Shown one piece after another: positions 53,334 through 62,695 of a stretch of DNA of 64,000 nt. Below the pieces are notes generated by a model, which had not been told where the DNA came from, did no database searches, and saw nothing but the letters and a program-made list of their open reading frames with translations. Every line of letters starts with the position of its first letter. Positions within the stretch are counted from its first letter, which is position 1. Position numbers and translations under genes: made by a program. Origin of the DNA: DAIPKP01 sp964545875 (lineage in GTDB: Bacteria > Synergistota > Synergistia > Synergistales > Aminiphilaceae); contig CAZJHH010000004.1 in assembly GCA_964545875.1 (NCBI GenBank), forward strand, positions 124,001-188,000, given 5' to 3'.

Positions 53334-54511
53334 GCTTTTCCGAACCCTTCAAACTCTATCCGGAGGAACCTCTCTTTACGGCCTTGCTGGAGGAGAGAAA
53401 AAACCGCTTCGTGGTGACCTGTCTTCTGGAGGGAAACCTGGTGGAGGCCCATCTTCCCAATCCGGGAAGGCTCTGGGAGATTCTTTACCCCGGCACGAAG
53501 CTCTATCTCATTGCCTCGAAAAAGGGAAAGCTCCCCTACCGCATCATCGGAGCGGAAACACCCCGGGGGCCGGTGATGCTGGATACGGTACGGGCCAACG
53601 GGGTAGGAGAATTTCTGCTGCGGCAGCATACAATCCGGGGTTTGGAGGATTGGGAGCTGGAGGGCCGGGAAATAACCGTGGGGGCCAGCCGCTTCGATTT
53701 TCTCCTGCGCCGGGGAAGAGAGCGGCTTCTGCTGGAGCTGAAGAGCTGCACTCTTTTTTACGAGACCGGAGCCATGTTTCCCGATGCCCCCACCGAACGG
53801 GGGCGCAGACATGTGGAGGAGCTCCTCGCTCTTTCGAAGGAACCGGATCTCCGGGGAGGGGTGCTCTTTCTCGTGCAAAGCCCGGAGTGCCGGGTATTTC
53901 TGCCGGATTACCACACGGATCCCGCCTTTGCAAACGCTCTGTATGCAGCGAGGAAGGATCTCTGGATCGGTGCCCAGGGCATGGGATGGCACCGGGATTT
54001 TTCTCTGGCCGCCCTTTCGGAGCCCCTGACCTTTTCCTGGGAGGTACTGGAAAAGGAAAACGCCGACCGGGGATGCTATCTGATTCTTTTTCGCCTCCAA
54101 GAATCCCGGCATATTCCCGTGGGATCCCTGGGAAATCCCTTTTTCCCCGAGGGGTATTACCTCTATGCGGGATCCGCCGCCAAGGGACTTACCGCACGGC
54201 TCAACCGGCATCTTCGGAAACGTAAAAATCCCCATTGGCACGTGGACTCTTTCAGCCGATACGCCAAAGCCCTTCGGGGAATTCCCCTGCGAACCTCCGC
54301 TCCCTGCGAAAGAATCCTCGCGGAGGAGCTGAGCACCCTGGCCTCCTGGGAAATTCCCGGCTTCGGGGCCTCGGATTCGCCCCTGGGCTCTCATCTTTTC
54401 GGATTTTCCTCGAACCCCCTGGACATGCGGGAGTTTGTGGCCCTCCTTCTCCGCCACCGTATGGAAACGATGCTCCGGGAAACTTCGGAGGATTCGAAAA
54501 ATCTACCGTAA
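53330..54511 (+). CDS. sfsA: SfsA nuclease-like protein fused to a DUF123 (GIY-YIG-like) domain
   Basis: The 393-residue protein has an N-terminal SfsA domain (about 1-235: NRFVVTCLLEGNLVEAHLPN, NPGRL, FDFLL, LLELKSCTLF, FPDAPTERGRRHVEEL), which contains an OB-like part and a PD-(D/E)XK-like nuclease core. SfsA alone is about 230 residues. A second domain follows (about 245-375: RGCYLILFRL, EGYYLYAGSAAKGLTARLNR, HWHVDSF), matching DUF123, a GIY-YIG-related fold. The start is GTG in a GTGA overlap with the hydrolase stop. The fusion suggests a DNA or RNA cleavage/repair function, which is inference. Confidence 0.85.
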   Translation: MSFSEPFKLYPEEPLFTALLEERKNRFVVTCLLEGNLVEAHLPNPGRLWEILYPGTKLYLIASKKGKLPYRIIGAETPRGPVMLDTVRANGVGEFLLRQHTIRGLEDWELEGREITVGASRFDFLLRRGRERLLLELKSCTLFYETGAMFPDAPTERGRRHVEELLALSKEPDLRGGVLFLVQSPECRVFLPDYHTDPAFANALYAARKDLWIGAQGMGWHRDFSLAALSEPLTFSWEVLEKENADRGCYLILFRLQESRHIPVGSLGNPFFPEGYYLYAGSAAKGLTARLNRHLRKRKNPHWHVDSFSRYAKALRGIPLRTSAPCERILAEELSTLASWEIPGFGASDSPLGSHLFGFSSNPLDMREFVALLLRHRMETMLRETSEDSKNLP

Positions 54512-54521
54512 GAGCACTTTG

Positions 54522-57500
54522 TCAGAGTTGGGAACAAAGCCCTCTCCTCCAGGGGCAGGAGCCGCATTTTTCCCGAACCTCCGAAAAGGGCCCCTCTTCA
54601 CCTCTTCGGGCGACATCACGAAGAGCATCTTCCATTTCCTCCCAGGATTTGGTTAGGGACACCTCCAAAACCCGGCCCTCGGAAAGCATAAGAAGCTTCA
54701 GCCCCAGGGAATGCTCCGGATACATGCTATGGATTCCCCAGGCATAGAAACGGAGCTGCTCTTCGTAGATTTCCCGAGGCACTCCCTCGAAACGGCCCGT
54801 CTTGTAGTCCCAGATGCGGATTACCCCATCCTCCTCCGCCCAGGCATCCAGGGTTCCCTTTATCCGGGGCCCCTGGGGAAGGTCCATGCGGAAGGAGGAT
54901 TCCCGGTGGAGCTTTCCCTCCAGGAAAAGACGGCGCAGCTCTTCACCTTCGGGAGATTCTCCCAGCCCGAGGAGCCACTTCCGGGCAGTCTCCCGGGAAT
55001 CCTCCTCCCGGTAGATTCTCCGGTACTCCAGGGGAAGCCCCGGAGGTATGCGCCTCCCTCCCGGAGGCTCCAGCAGACGGTCCAGGCCGGAGGCTCTGAA
55101 ATTCCACTGTTTGAGAACCCAGTGCACCAGGCTCCCCAAATCCGCTCCTCCGGGCTCTCCCGAAAAATCTCCCAGCACGTTGCGGAAGAGATCGCCTCCC
55201 TGACGGTAACGGATTCGCCACGCCCGGGGGCAGTAGCGGAAAAGGGCATAGGAGGTGGCACTCAAAAGAGCGAGCCCCTTTCGATTCCGCACGGGAAGCA
55301 AAAGACCTTTTCCCGTGCCCAGGGCCTTTTTCTCCTCTTTGGAAGGCAGCTCTTCCGAAGGCACCGGAAGGCTCTCCTGAACCCCTGCGGAGGAGCTGTT
55401 ACCGGGAGAAAATCCTCCGGGAAAGACCCTGGGCATATACCAGGCAAGATAGCTCGACGGGGAAAAGCGGAGCTCCCCGCTTTCTTCGATCTTCGAGGGA
55501 ATCCCACAGAGCACCAGGGCATCCTGAGCCCGGGTGGCTCCCACGTAGAGGAGCCGCTGGCGCTCCTCCTCCTCCGCCCGGGCCTCCAGCATGGCGGAAA
55601 GCATCCTGGAGGGAGGCTTTCCTTCTTCTTCCCAGGGGTCGGGATAGGCACTGGGGGCAGCTCCGAAAACCAGATCCGGAAGCAGGGAATCCTGCCGCCT
55701 TCCCCGAATGCTCTGCTCCAGCCCGAAGAGGGCCACCACGGGGAATTCCAACCCCTTGGAGGCATGGATGGTGAGAATGCGCACCGCATCCTCCTCGTCT
55801 CCCCAGGACTGAGCTTCCTCCTGCTTCGTGGGTTTACCCGCGGTGCTGCGCTCCAGCCAGGCGGCACAGCCCAGAAGATCCGGCCCGAAGGCGCTTTCAT
55901 ACTCCCCCGCAAGCTCCGCCGCAAGCCGGAGATTCACCACTGCACGCTTGCGGAGATAGGGTGAAAGGTGCCGAAGCCCCCGGGAGATGTTGAGCAAGTT
56001 CAGAAGAGCCTTGCGGGGCCCTTCAAAGAAAGCCTTCCGCCGCTGAAGATCCATCCAAAAAGCGGCATCGGGAAAATTTCGCTCCAGCAGCATTCCGAGG
56101 GAGACGTTTTTTTCCTTTCGGCGATATTCGAGAAGATCCCGCACATCCTCCAGAGAAAGGGGCGAAAAGGGAGACGAGAGATACCCCCCCAAGGCGATGT
56201 CATTGTGCGAATCTGCCAAAGCATTGAGCCAGGCCACCGCATCCAGGATCTCCCCCCGGGCAAAGTATTCCTGGCTCTTCTCCAGGCGCACCGGAATATG
56301 AAGCTCTCCCAGAGCCTCCTCCAGGGGGACGTACCCCGTCCGGCTGGGAAGAAGCACCGCCATATCCCGGAAGGTGCATTCCCGGGCACGCCTCTCTTCC
56401 TTGTCCCAGACGGGAGTTCCCCGAAAGGAGAGAAAAAGCTCTCCCAGCCGACGGGCCAGAAGGTGCCGCCGCTCCGGAAGAGAAAGGAGCTTCCCCCCCT
56501 CTCTCCGGGCGCCCTCCTCGAAAAGATGCGTCACCGGAGGAAGCTGCGGGGCCCTCTCCCGTTCTTCGAGAAGATATTCCCCCCGGTCATTCCGGGGAGT
56601 ACGGAGCTCTTCGTAAGGCAGGGAAAGAGCCTCTCCCAGCCCTTCCGTCCAGAGATCTCCGAAAAATCCGTTGATATGCCGCAGAAGGGGTTCCCGGCTA
56701 CGGAAGCTTTCATCCAGCTGCACGTACCGCCCCGGAGCATCTCCTGCTCTGGCCCGGTTCACGTAGGATGCGAAAATTCGGGGTTCCGCATGACGGAACC
56801 GGTAGATGGATTGCTTCACATCCCCCACGAGAAAGAGGCTCACCGGATGAAGCTCTCGGTTCTTCTCCAGAATTTGGGAAAGAAGCCGATCCTGAAGAGG
56901 ATCCGTATCCTGAAACTCGTCCACCAATATAGCCCGGAATCCCAGGCCTCCCGAGGGATGGGCCCGGACCGCCCGCTCTCCCCAGGCAATGAGGTCGTCG
57001 AAGGTGAGAAGCCCCTCCCGACCCCGGTAGGCCTCCCAGCAGAGCCATCCCAAGAGGCCGAACCGCAGAAGTGCCCCCCGGAGTTCTTGGTCCCGCTCCT
57101 TGAGAGAGGGGTTGCAGGAGAGCTCCGCCAGGATTTTTTCCGCCCCTTCCCGGGAGGTGCGCCATTCCACGGGAGACTCTCCGAAACGCTCCCTGAAAAC
57201 CTGGGAAAAGCGTTTCCAATTTCGCTCGTTGCCCGAGTTGCCGGAAAAAAATTCCAGGAGTTTCAGAAAAAATTCGGGAACTCCCTGCTCCTTGGGCATT
57301 TCGGGCCAGGCCTCCCGGAAATCCCGCATTTTCTGAGCCGTCTTGGAACTTCCCTCCAGAGGGCCGAGATCCCGCAGAAGGGCAAGGATTTCTTCTCCCT
57401 CATGGTTCCACCGGGCAAGAAAACGCTTCTCCATGGCTCTGTAGAGGGGATTCTCCCAGGATTTTTCCGGAGAAAGCATGAGCTCCTTCAGATCCTCCGG

Positions 57501-58175
57501 GGCCTTTCCCCTGCTTTTCCAAAGATCCCCCAGGGCCTTGCACCAGACCGCCATTTCGGAGGGATGAAAGTGGTTGAGCACCTCCACCCCCCGGGGATCT
57601 TCGAAGATCGAGAGAAGCTCCGAAAAATCCTCCCCTTCTTCCGTAAATTCCGGAAGACCTCCGGAAGCGTTGAGAATCTTGAAAAACCATTCCCGATCCA
57701 GAAAATCCAGGGCCCGGGTAAAGGCATTCCAGAAGGCGCTTTCTTCGGGAGAAGAAACCACCCGACCTCCCGGAGGAAGATCCAGATAGAACCCCGCCTC
57801 CCGAACAAGAGAGGAGGCGTAGCTGTGAATGGTAGTAATCCGGGCTTCTTCAATTCGGGAGGCCCCTTCCAGAAGGCGAAGACGAGGCCCCTCCATCTCT
57901 CCGGGGCAGTTTTCCCCCCATTCCCGAAGGGTGGCGCCGATGCGCTGACGCATCTCCAGGGTGGCCTTTTCGGTAAAAGTGAGGGTGAGGATTTCGGAAA
58001 ACTCCGCCTGCCCCGTAGCCACAAGCCAGGCAAAACGCCATGCCAGGGTGCGGGTTTTTCCCGTGCCCGCTCCGGCACTTACCACCACCAGGGGTTCCCG
58101 GGCAGTCACCGCCTCCCTCTGGGGGGGACGGGCATTTTCACGATCCAGGAAGAAAAGGGCCTGGGCATCAGTCAT
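54522..58175 (-). CDS. addA: AddA-type helicase-nuclease subunit
   Basis: This 1217-residue UvrD-like enzyme has Walker A SAGAGTGKT at 33-41, LTLTFTEKA (motif Ia), VDEFQDTDPLQ (Walker B), LVGDVKQSIYRFRHAEP (motif III), LTIHASKGLEFPVVALFG (motif V) and YVGATRAQDAL (motif VI). The C-terminal PD-(D/E)XK nuclease has GTLDAW, IWDYKTGR and EEQLRFYAWG. With AddB it processes double-strand ends for recombination. Its ATG overlaps the addB stop by eight bases. The end, CGSCPWRRGLC, is a short Cys cluster like those of AddB nuclease domains. It converges on sfsA with a 10-base gap. Confidence 0.92.
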   Translation of the reverse strand: MTDAQALFFLDRENARPPQREAVTAREPLVVVSAGAGTGKTRTLAWRFAWLVATGQAEFSEILTLTFTEKATLEMRQRIGATLREWGENCPGEMEGPRLRLLEGASRIEEARITTIHSYASSLVREAGFYLDLPPGGRVVSSPEESAFWNAFTRALDFLDREWFFKILNASGGLPEFTEEGEDFSELLSIFEDPRGVEVLNHFHPSEMAVWCKALGDLWKSRGKAPEDLKELMLSPEKSWENPLYRAMEKRFLARWNHEGEEILALLRDLGPLEGSSKTAQKMRDFREAWPEMPKEQGVPEFFLKLLEFFSGNSGNERNWKRFSQVFRERFGESPVEWRTSREGAEKILAELSCNPSLKERDQELRGALLRFGLLGWLCWEAYRGREGLLTFDDLIAWGERAVRAHPSGGLGFRAILVDEFQDTDPLQDRLLSQILEKNRELHPVSLFLVGDVKQSIYRFRHAEPRIFASYVNRARAGDAPGRYVQLDESFRSREPLLRHINGFFGDLWTEGLGEALSLPYEELRTPRNDRGEYLLEERERAPQLPPVTHLFEEGARREGGKLLSLPERRHLLARRLGELFLSFRGTPVWDKEERRARECTFRDMAVLLPSRTGYVPLEEALGELHIPVRLEKSQEYFARGEILDAVAWLNALADSHNDIALGGYLSSPFSPLSLEDVRDLLEYRRKEKNVSLGMLLERNFPDAAFWMDLQRRKAFFEGPRKALLNLLNISRGLRHLSPYLRKRAVVNLRLAAELAGEYESAFGPDLLGCAAWLERSTAGKPTKQEEAQSWGDEEDAVRILTIHASKGLEFPVVALFGLEQSIRGRRQDSLLPDLVFGAAPSAYPDPWEEEGKPPSRMLSAMLEARAEEEERQRLLYVGATRAQDALVLCGIPSKIEESGELRFSPSSYLAWYMPRVFPGGFSPGNSSSAGVQESLPVPSEELPSKEEKKALGTGKGLLLPVRNRKGLALLSATSYALFRYCPRAWRIRYRQGGDLFRNVLGDFSGEPGGADLGSLVHWVLKQWNFRASGLDRLLEPPGGRRIPPGLPLEYRRIYREEDSRETARKWLLGLGESPEGEELRRLFLEGKLHRESSFRMDLPQGPRIKGTLDAWAEEDGVIRIWDYKTGRFEGVPREIYEEQLRFYAWGIHSMYPEHSLGLKLLMLSEGRVLEVSLTKSWEEMEDALRDVARRGEEGPFSEVREKCGSCPWRRGLCSQL

Positions 58176-61080
58176 GGAAAGAATCCTCCTCGTCGTTTTT
58201 CCAGTACACTTCCTCCCGGCGGCAAAGGGTCCGATAGGGACACCCCGGACAGTTGGAGCTTTCGTAACGGGGAGGATAGATTCCCTTTACCAGGGCATGT
58301 CCCCAGCCATAAAGAACCTGACGAACCTCCTCCATCTGCTCTTGGGGAGAAAAAATGGGGGGGGTTTTTCTTTCCGACGGACCCAGGTAGAGATTCCCCA
58401 TCTCCGGATCTCCCCAGAGAAGCATCCGGCAGTCCCGAAGACCGAAGTACAGCCATCCCCGCACGGTCACTCCCTGATCCTGGAGAGCCAGAGCATAGGC
58501 TCCGAGCTGCAGGGAGTTTTTATAGCGTTCCCCCTTGCCGAACTTGTAATCCATGAGAACCACACCGTCTCCCTTCAGAAAATCCAGCCGATCCGCACGG
58601 CCATAGAGGGGGATTTTCCAGGTGGGCTCCTGAAAATGCAGATCCCGCTCCATCTCCCTACGCTCCAGAGCGTGTTCGAGACGTTTTTCCGCCTCCTCCA
58701 GCACCCGGGCTCCCCGAAAAGCCTGGTACCGCAGCAGAATCTCCTGCCGCCGAAGACGGGAAAAAAGCTCCGGATAGTGTCGCTCCACTCCGGCCTTCCA
58801 GAGACTGGAAAAACGCTCTTCCGAAAGAGGCTCCTTCTCGTGGGAGAAAAGCTCTTCCCAGAGAGCGTGTATGAGAGTTCCCGCCTTTCGGGGATCATAC
58901 TCGAAGACCCCCGGAGGAGCTTCCATAAATTCTTCGATGTAGTAGCGAAAAGGACACTCCAGAAAAGCGTCCATCCGGGAAATGCGCCCCTTCTCCTCCG
59001 GAGGGGTACGGAAACGCAGCTCCGGAAGTGTTCGATCCCTCCCCGGAAGATCCCCGGGAACTTCCACATCCTGAAAATACCACTCCGAAGAATCCGGAAG
59101 AAGATCTCCCAGGGAACGCTTCAAAGGCGAAAGGGGCTCCGTCATCCAGGGAAACTCTCCGGATACTGCCGAGGCAAGAAAGGGTGATTCTCCCAGGGGC
59201 CTCCCCCGGGAATCCTGGAGAGGAGAACAGCAAACAACCCCCCGGGAGGCCGTGGCGAGAATCCGCCGAAAGAGAGCGTGCCGGGCCATACGGCGTTCCA
59301 TGGACAGGGGAAGATGTGCCCGGGGAAGCTCGGGGTTTTCCAGAACCTCCAGGGAGGCTCGCTCCTGATCCGAAAGAAAGGGAGCCTCTCCGAGAGCTCC
59401 GGGCCATCGGGAGGGAGTCACTCCCAGCCAGCAGAGATGGGAACACTCGAAGAGAATCGGAGGAGAATCCCGAAAGAGAAGCATGCTTTTCTGAAGCCCC
59501 GGAGGAGGCAGAAGAGAGGTTTCCTCCGCCCAGATTTCGAGAAAGTTCACCGCCTCCCGCCTCCGCAGGATCTCCCGGGCAGCTTCTCCCACATCGGGCA
59601 CCAGCTCCCGATAGAAGAGGATCTTTCGTTCCAATTCTTCAAGGATTCCCGAAATGGTGCGCACTAAAAAGTCAAGATCCTCGGAATTTTCTGCCAGGGC
59701 GTGCCCCTTTTGAGAAATTCGAAGAATCTTTTCGAAGAATTCTCTGGTTTTTTCCAAAATTTCCTCGGGAGAAGCCCCTTGAAGGAGAAAGGCCCCGTAG
59801 GATGCCATGCCCTTCCAGAGAGCCTCCAACCCGGAATCCCCGAAATCCGCACAAAAACGGCTCCACTCCCGGGCCCCCCGGGGAAGCTCCTGCAAAGCCC
59901 GGGAAAGAGGAAAAGCCTTTCCTCCAAAGAAGGGATGCCCGAGAAGCCGAGCGGTACTCTCTCCGGGCCACCCCTCCAGAGCCAGAGCAAGCATGCGCCG
60001 GAATATCCCCCAGAGAGGCGTGCTTTCCAGGGGAAAGGGATCCATGGAACTATACGAGAGATCATATTTCCGAAGAGCCTCCTCCAAAGAGGTCATCTCT
60101 TCCCGGGGAGCCACCAGGGCGATTTTTTCCCAGGAAGGAAAGGGGATATCCTCGAAATGTCCCTTTCCGAGGGACCAGAGGGCAAGCTCCCGGGCGAGCA
60201 CCTCCGCGGTCATTCCCTGGTCTCCTCCGGAAAGACGGTAAAGCGTGCCCGGGGAAGAAATCGGCTTTTTCGGCAAAGCGTCACCGCGCTCCAGCTGATC
60301 CGCCGCGGAATAATGTCCTCTCCGGGTGAGGGGATTCCAGGAGGGAAGCCCCGCATGGGGCACCCAGAGATGCACGTCTCCTCCCAGGGCCAGGAGCTCC
60401 CGCACAAACCGGAGCTGTCCCGAGGCGAAGGAGAGAAACCCCGCAAAGACCAGAGGAGTTTTCCGAAAGAAGGGCGTAAGAATATCCCGAGCCCCCGCAA
60501 GACCCAGGAGGTCCGCTCCCTGGGAGGGCACCTGGGCACTATCCGCCAGGCCATGCTCCTGGAGATAGCTTTCATACGCCCCGAGAAGCCAGCAGAACCA
60601 GCCCTGGGGATCCCTGAGAGTGCAAATATCCCCGGGAGTACAGGAGCATCCCCAGAGAGATCGAAGATGGGCGGCGGAAACGTCCTCCCGGAGCATTTCC
60701 CGGAGAACTCCTCCGGCCTGGCGCACAAAAGCCGGATGCCGCATTCCCCGGGGAAGAATTTCTTCGGGAACCCGGGCACAAAGCCCGCTCCAAAGATACC
60801 GGAGAATAATCCAGTGGTCCGGGGGATCGATCTGGCGGCGCAGGGAAATTCGAAACCCTCCTTCCTCCAGCCTTTCTGCCAAAAAACGTACCAAGCCGCT
60901 CCAGGTGACGATGGTTCCGGAAGAAGCGAAGGGATTCTTCCGGCCCAGCTCTTCTTCCAGGCAGGAACGTTCTCTTCCCGAAGGAACCACGAAGAGCGTC
61001 CGCCTGTCACGAAGCGCGAGAAAGGAGGAGTCTCCCCATATTTCATGCGCCCGAACGTAGAAATGCAATGTAAGTCCCAT
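58168..61080 (-). CDS. addB: AddB-type helicase-nuclease subunit
   Basis: This 970-residue protein has the inactivated helicase organisation of AddB: a degenerate nucleotide loop near the N-terminus (LFVVPSGRERSCLEEEL) and a C-terminal nuclease (about 700-960) with GRADRLDFLKGDGVVLMDYK and LQLGAYALAL. Cys residues in FLECPFRYY and CPGCPYRTLC are placed to hold the AddB iron-sulfur cluster. AAAGGAG precedes the ATG. The gene is first in addB-addA, as is usual. Confidence 0.9.
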   Translation of the reverse strand: MGLTLHFYVRAHEIWGDSSFLALRDRRTLFVVPSGRERSCLEEELGRKNPFASSGTIVTWSGLVRFLAERLEEGGFRISLRRQIDPPDHWIILRYLWSGLCARVPEEILPRGMRHPAFVRQAGGVLREMLREDVSAAHLRSLWGCSCTPGDICTLRDPQGWFCWLLGAYESYLQEHGLADSAQVPSQGADLLGLAGARDILTPFFRKTPLVFAGFLSFASGQLRFVRELLALGGDVHLWVPHAGLPSWNPLTRRGHYSAADQLERGDALPKKPISSPGTLYRLSGGDQGMTAEVLARELALWSLGKGHFEDIPFPSWEKIALVAPREEMTSLEEALRKYDLSYSSMDPFPLESTPLWGIFRRMLALALEGWPGESTARLLGHPFFGGKAFPLSRALQELPRGAREWSRFCADFGDSGLEALWKGMASYGAFLLQGASPEEILEKTREFFEKILRISQKGHALAENSEDLDFLVRTISGILEELERKILFYRELVPDVGEAAREILRRREAVNFLEIWAEETSLLPPPGLQKSMLLFRDSPPILFECSHLCWLGVTPSRWPGALGEAPFLSDQERASLEVLENPELPRAHLPLSMERRMARHALFRRILATASRGVVCCSPLQDSRGRPLGESPFLASAVSGEFPWMTEPLSPLKRSLGDLLPDSSEWYFQDVEVPGDLPGRDRTLPELRFRTPPEEKGRISRMDAFLECPFRYYIEEFMEAPPGVFEYDPRKAGTLIHALWEELFSHEKEPLSEERFSSLWKAGVERHYPELFSRLRRQEILLRYQAFRGARVLEEAEKRLEHALERREMERDLHFQEPTWKIPLYGRADRLDFLKGDGVVLMDYKFGKGERYKNSLQLGAYALALQDQGVTVRGWLYFGLRDCRMLLWGDPEMGNLYLGPSERKTPPIFSPQEQMEEVRQVLYGWGHALVKGIYPPRYESSNCPGCPYRTLCRREEVYWKNDEEDSFHD

Positions 61081-61122
61081 GAAAATCTCCTTTCCACGCT
61101 CCCTAGCCTCGGAAGCACTGAA

Positions 61123-61131
61123 ATTTTACCA
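61123..61131 (-). promoter_or_regulatory. Extended -10 promoter of addBA
   Basis: On the minus strand TGGTAAAAT matches an extended -10 element, 42 bases before the addB start. The -35 region (TTTCGG) is weak. Confidence 0.45.
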
Positions 61132-61282
61132 AATTTTCCTATTCTCCGAAAAATCTTCTTTCAGGAAATTTGCAAAAGAAACATAGTTCCGCCTTCATCA
61201 AAAGAACTCCTGTAAAAAAAGGAGATTTTTTCACCTTTGGATCGACGAAATGCTCTTTTATGCGAACTATTCCGACATTTTC

Positions 61283-61311
61283 TTGCCTGCATAAGATCTT
61301 CATGCTATACT
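61283..61311 (+). promoter_or_regulatory. Promoter of the opine-dehydrogenase-like gene
   Basis: TTGCCT (61283-61288), a 17-base spacer and TATACT (61306-61311) with an extended TG give a good promoter. The leader would be about 215 bases long. Confidence 0.6.
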
Positions 61312-61531
61312 TTTTCCAAGCAGGGTTTCTCATCCTTTTCATTTTTCTATGCAGATCTCTTCTCCATTCGCATCGCATCTCTCCCGGCGTGGACACACAG
61401 ACGGTATTCCTTCGCCTCTTCCCTTTCCGGGAAGACAGGTTTTCTGATCTTCCGAAAAAATTCCAACTTTCGGGAAGTTTTCACAGGCCTATTATGATTA
61501 AAAATATTGCCAAACAAAGGGGGGAAGAATC

Positions 61532-62695
61532 ATGATACGTCATGTTTCTGTTCTCGGTGCCGGCAATGCCGGCCAAGCTCTTGCGGCATACCTCGCAGGA
61601 AAGGGACTTGCCGTCACCCTGTACAACCGCAATGCTGAACGGCTGAGGCATATCCGCAACCGAACCCTCCAGGTGGTGGATGCGGAAGAGAAACGCTCTG
61701 CGGTCATTCTGGAAAAGGTCACCACCCGGCTGGATATGGCCCTGGAAAAGGCGGAGATTCTTTTCGTCAGCACCACCAGCCTCGCTCACGGAGATCTCGC
61801 CCGCAACATGGCGGGACATCTGCGGCCCCATCAAAAAATCGTGCTCCATCCCTGCCGGAGCGGAGGAGCCTTCGAGTTTCTTCGCATTCTTCGGGAAATT
61901 TCTTTCAAACAGAACCCCGTGGCGGAGCTGGAAACCACTCTTTTCGCCTCCCGGCTCGACGAGGAGGGAACCATCCATATCTATGGCAGAAAGCGGGAGG
62001 TGCATTTGGCAAGCCTCCCCGCCCGGGAAACCGGAGAGTGTTTCGGAGAGCTCCTTCCCTACATTCCGAACCTTCTGAAAGCCCCCTCGGTGCTCTACAC
62101 GAGCCTGAGTAACTACGGAGCCATGCTTCATCCGGCACCTCTCCTCTTTGCCGCCAGCAAGGTGGAAAACGGAAGATTTCCCCATCGTCACTACCTGGAC
62201 GGATTCAGCCCCTCCGTGGCGGATCTGGTGGAACGCATGGATAACGAACGGATATCCATAGGCCACGCCTACGGGCTGCATCTTCTCCCGCTCAAGCACT
62301 GGATCGCTTCGGCCTACGACGTGGAGGGAAACAGCCTTCACGAACTCATTCACAAGGTTCCGGCATACCAGAAGATCGGAGGCCCTTGCAGCATACGACA
62401 CCGCTATATCCTGGAGGACGTAGCCACGGGGCTGGTTCCCATGATCGCCTTCGCCCGGGTGGTGGGAGTGCCCACCCCGGTAATGGACTGCGTGGTAACC
62501 AATGCGAATCTGCTTTTGAAGGAGGATTTCTACGCCCGCTCCCGAAGCCTGGCGGCCATGGGGCTCCAGGGAATGGGACGGGATGAGATTATCCAGGTTT
62601 CACTGTACGGGGAGGTGTTGCAGACATGGATACGAGGAAATGCCGCATACTCGGAGCATCCCTTGGAAACTGCGTTCACACCGCAGGAGTTCTGA
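61532..62695 (+). CDS. NAD(P)-dependent octopine/nopaline dehydrogenase-family enzyme
   Basis: This 387-residue protein has an N-terminal Rossmann fold (VSVLGAGNAGQALAAYLAGK, about 5-24) and the C-terminal opine dehydrogenase domain with the catalytic His in SNYGAMLHPAPLL. Opine dehydrogenases reversibly reduce the imine of an amino acid and a 2-oxo acid. GGGGGGAAG precedes the ATG. The gene overlaps the next by 70 bases, in which the second product is a cobalamin-binding protein, so the two must act together. The substrate is unknown; a role in amino-acid fermentation is inferred. Confidence 0.85.
   Translation: MIRHVSVLGAGNAGQALAAYLAGKGLAVTLYNRNAERLRHIRNRTLQVVDAEEKRSAVILEKVTTRLDMALEKAEILFVSTTSLAHGDLARNMAGHLRPHQKIVLHPCRSGGAFEFLRILREISFKQNPVAELETTLFASRLDEEGTIHIYGRKREVHLASLPARETGECFGELLPYIPNLLKAPSVLYTSLSNYGAMLHPAPLLFAASKVENGRFPHRHYLDGFSPSVADLVERMDNERISIGHAYGLHLLPLKHWIASAYDVEGNSLHELIHKVPAYQKIGGPCSIRHRYILEDVATGLVPMIAFARVVGVPTPVMDCVVTNANLLLKEDFYARSRSLAAMGLQGMGRDEIIQVSLYGEVLQTWIRGNAAYSEHPLETAFTPQEF

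Larger units (their letters stand above)
61081..61531. other. Divergent promoter region of addBA and the dehydrogenase gene
   Basis: No gene with a ribosome site is seen in this 450-base region. It holds a promoter in each direction, listed separately, an inverted repeat AACTT-tcggg-AAGTT at 61465-61479, and a long A/T-rich leader for the dehydrogenase gene in which no riboswitch, including no cobalamin box, was recognised. Confidence 0.5.

Noticed and set aside
61318..61531. Cobalamin riboswitch ahead of the dehydrogenase-B12 gene pair
   Set aside because: No B12-box-like sequence or matching paired elements were found in the leader.
61170..61535. 121-codon plus-strand frame ahead of the dehydrogenase
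   Set aside because: It spans the predicted promoter and ends inside the next start, has no usable ribosome site and no recognisable features.
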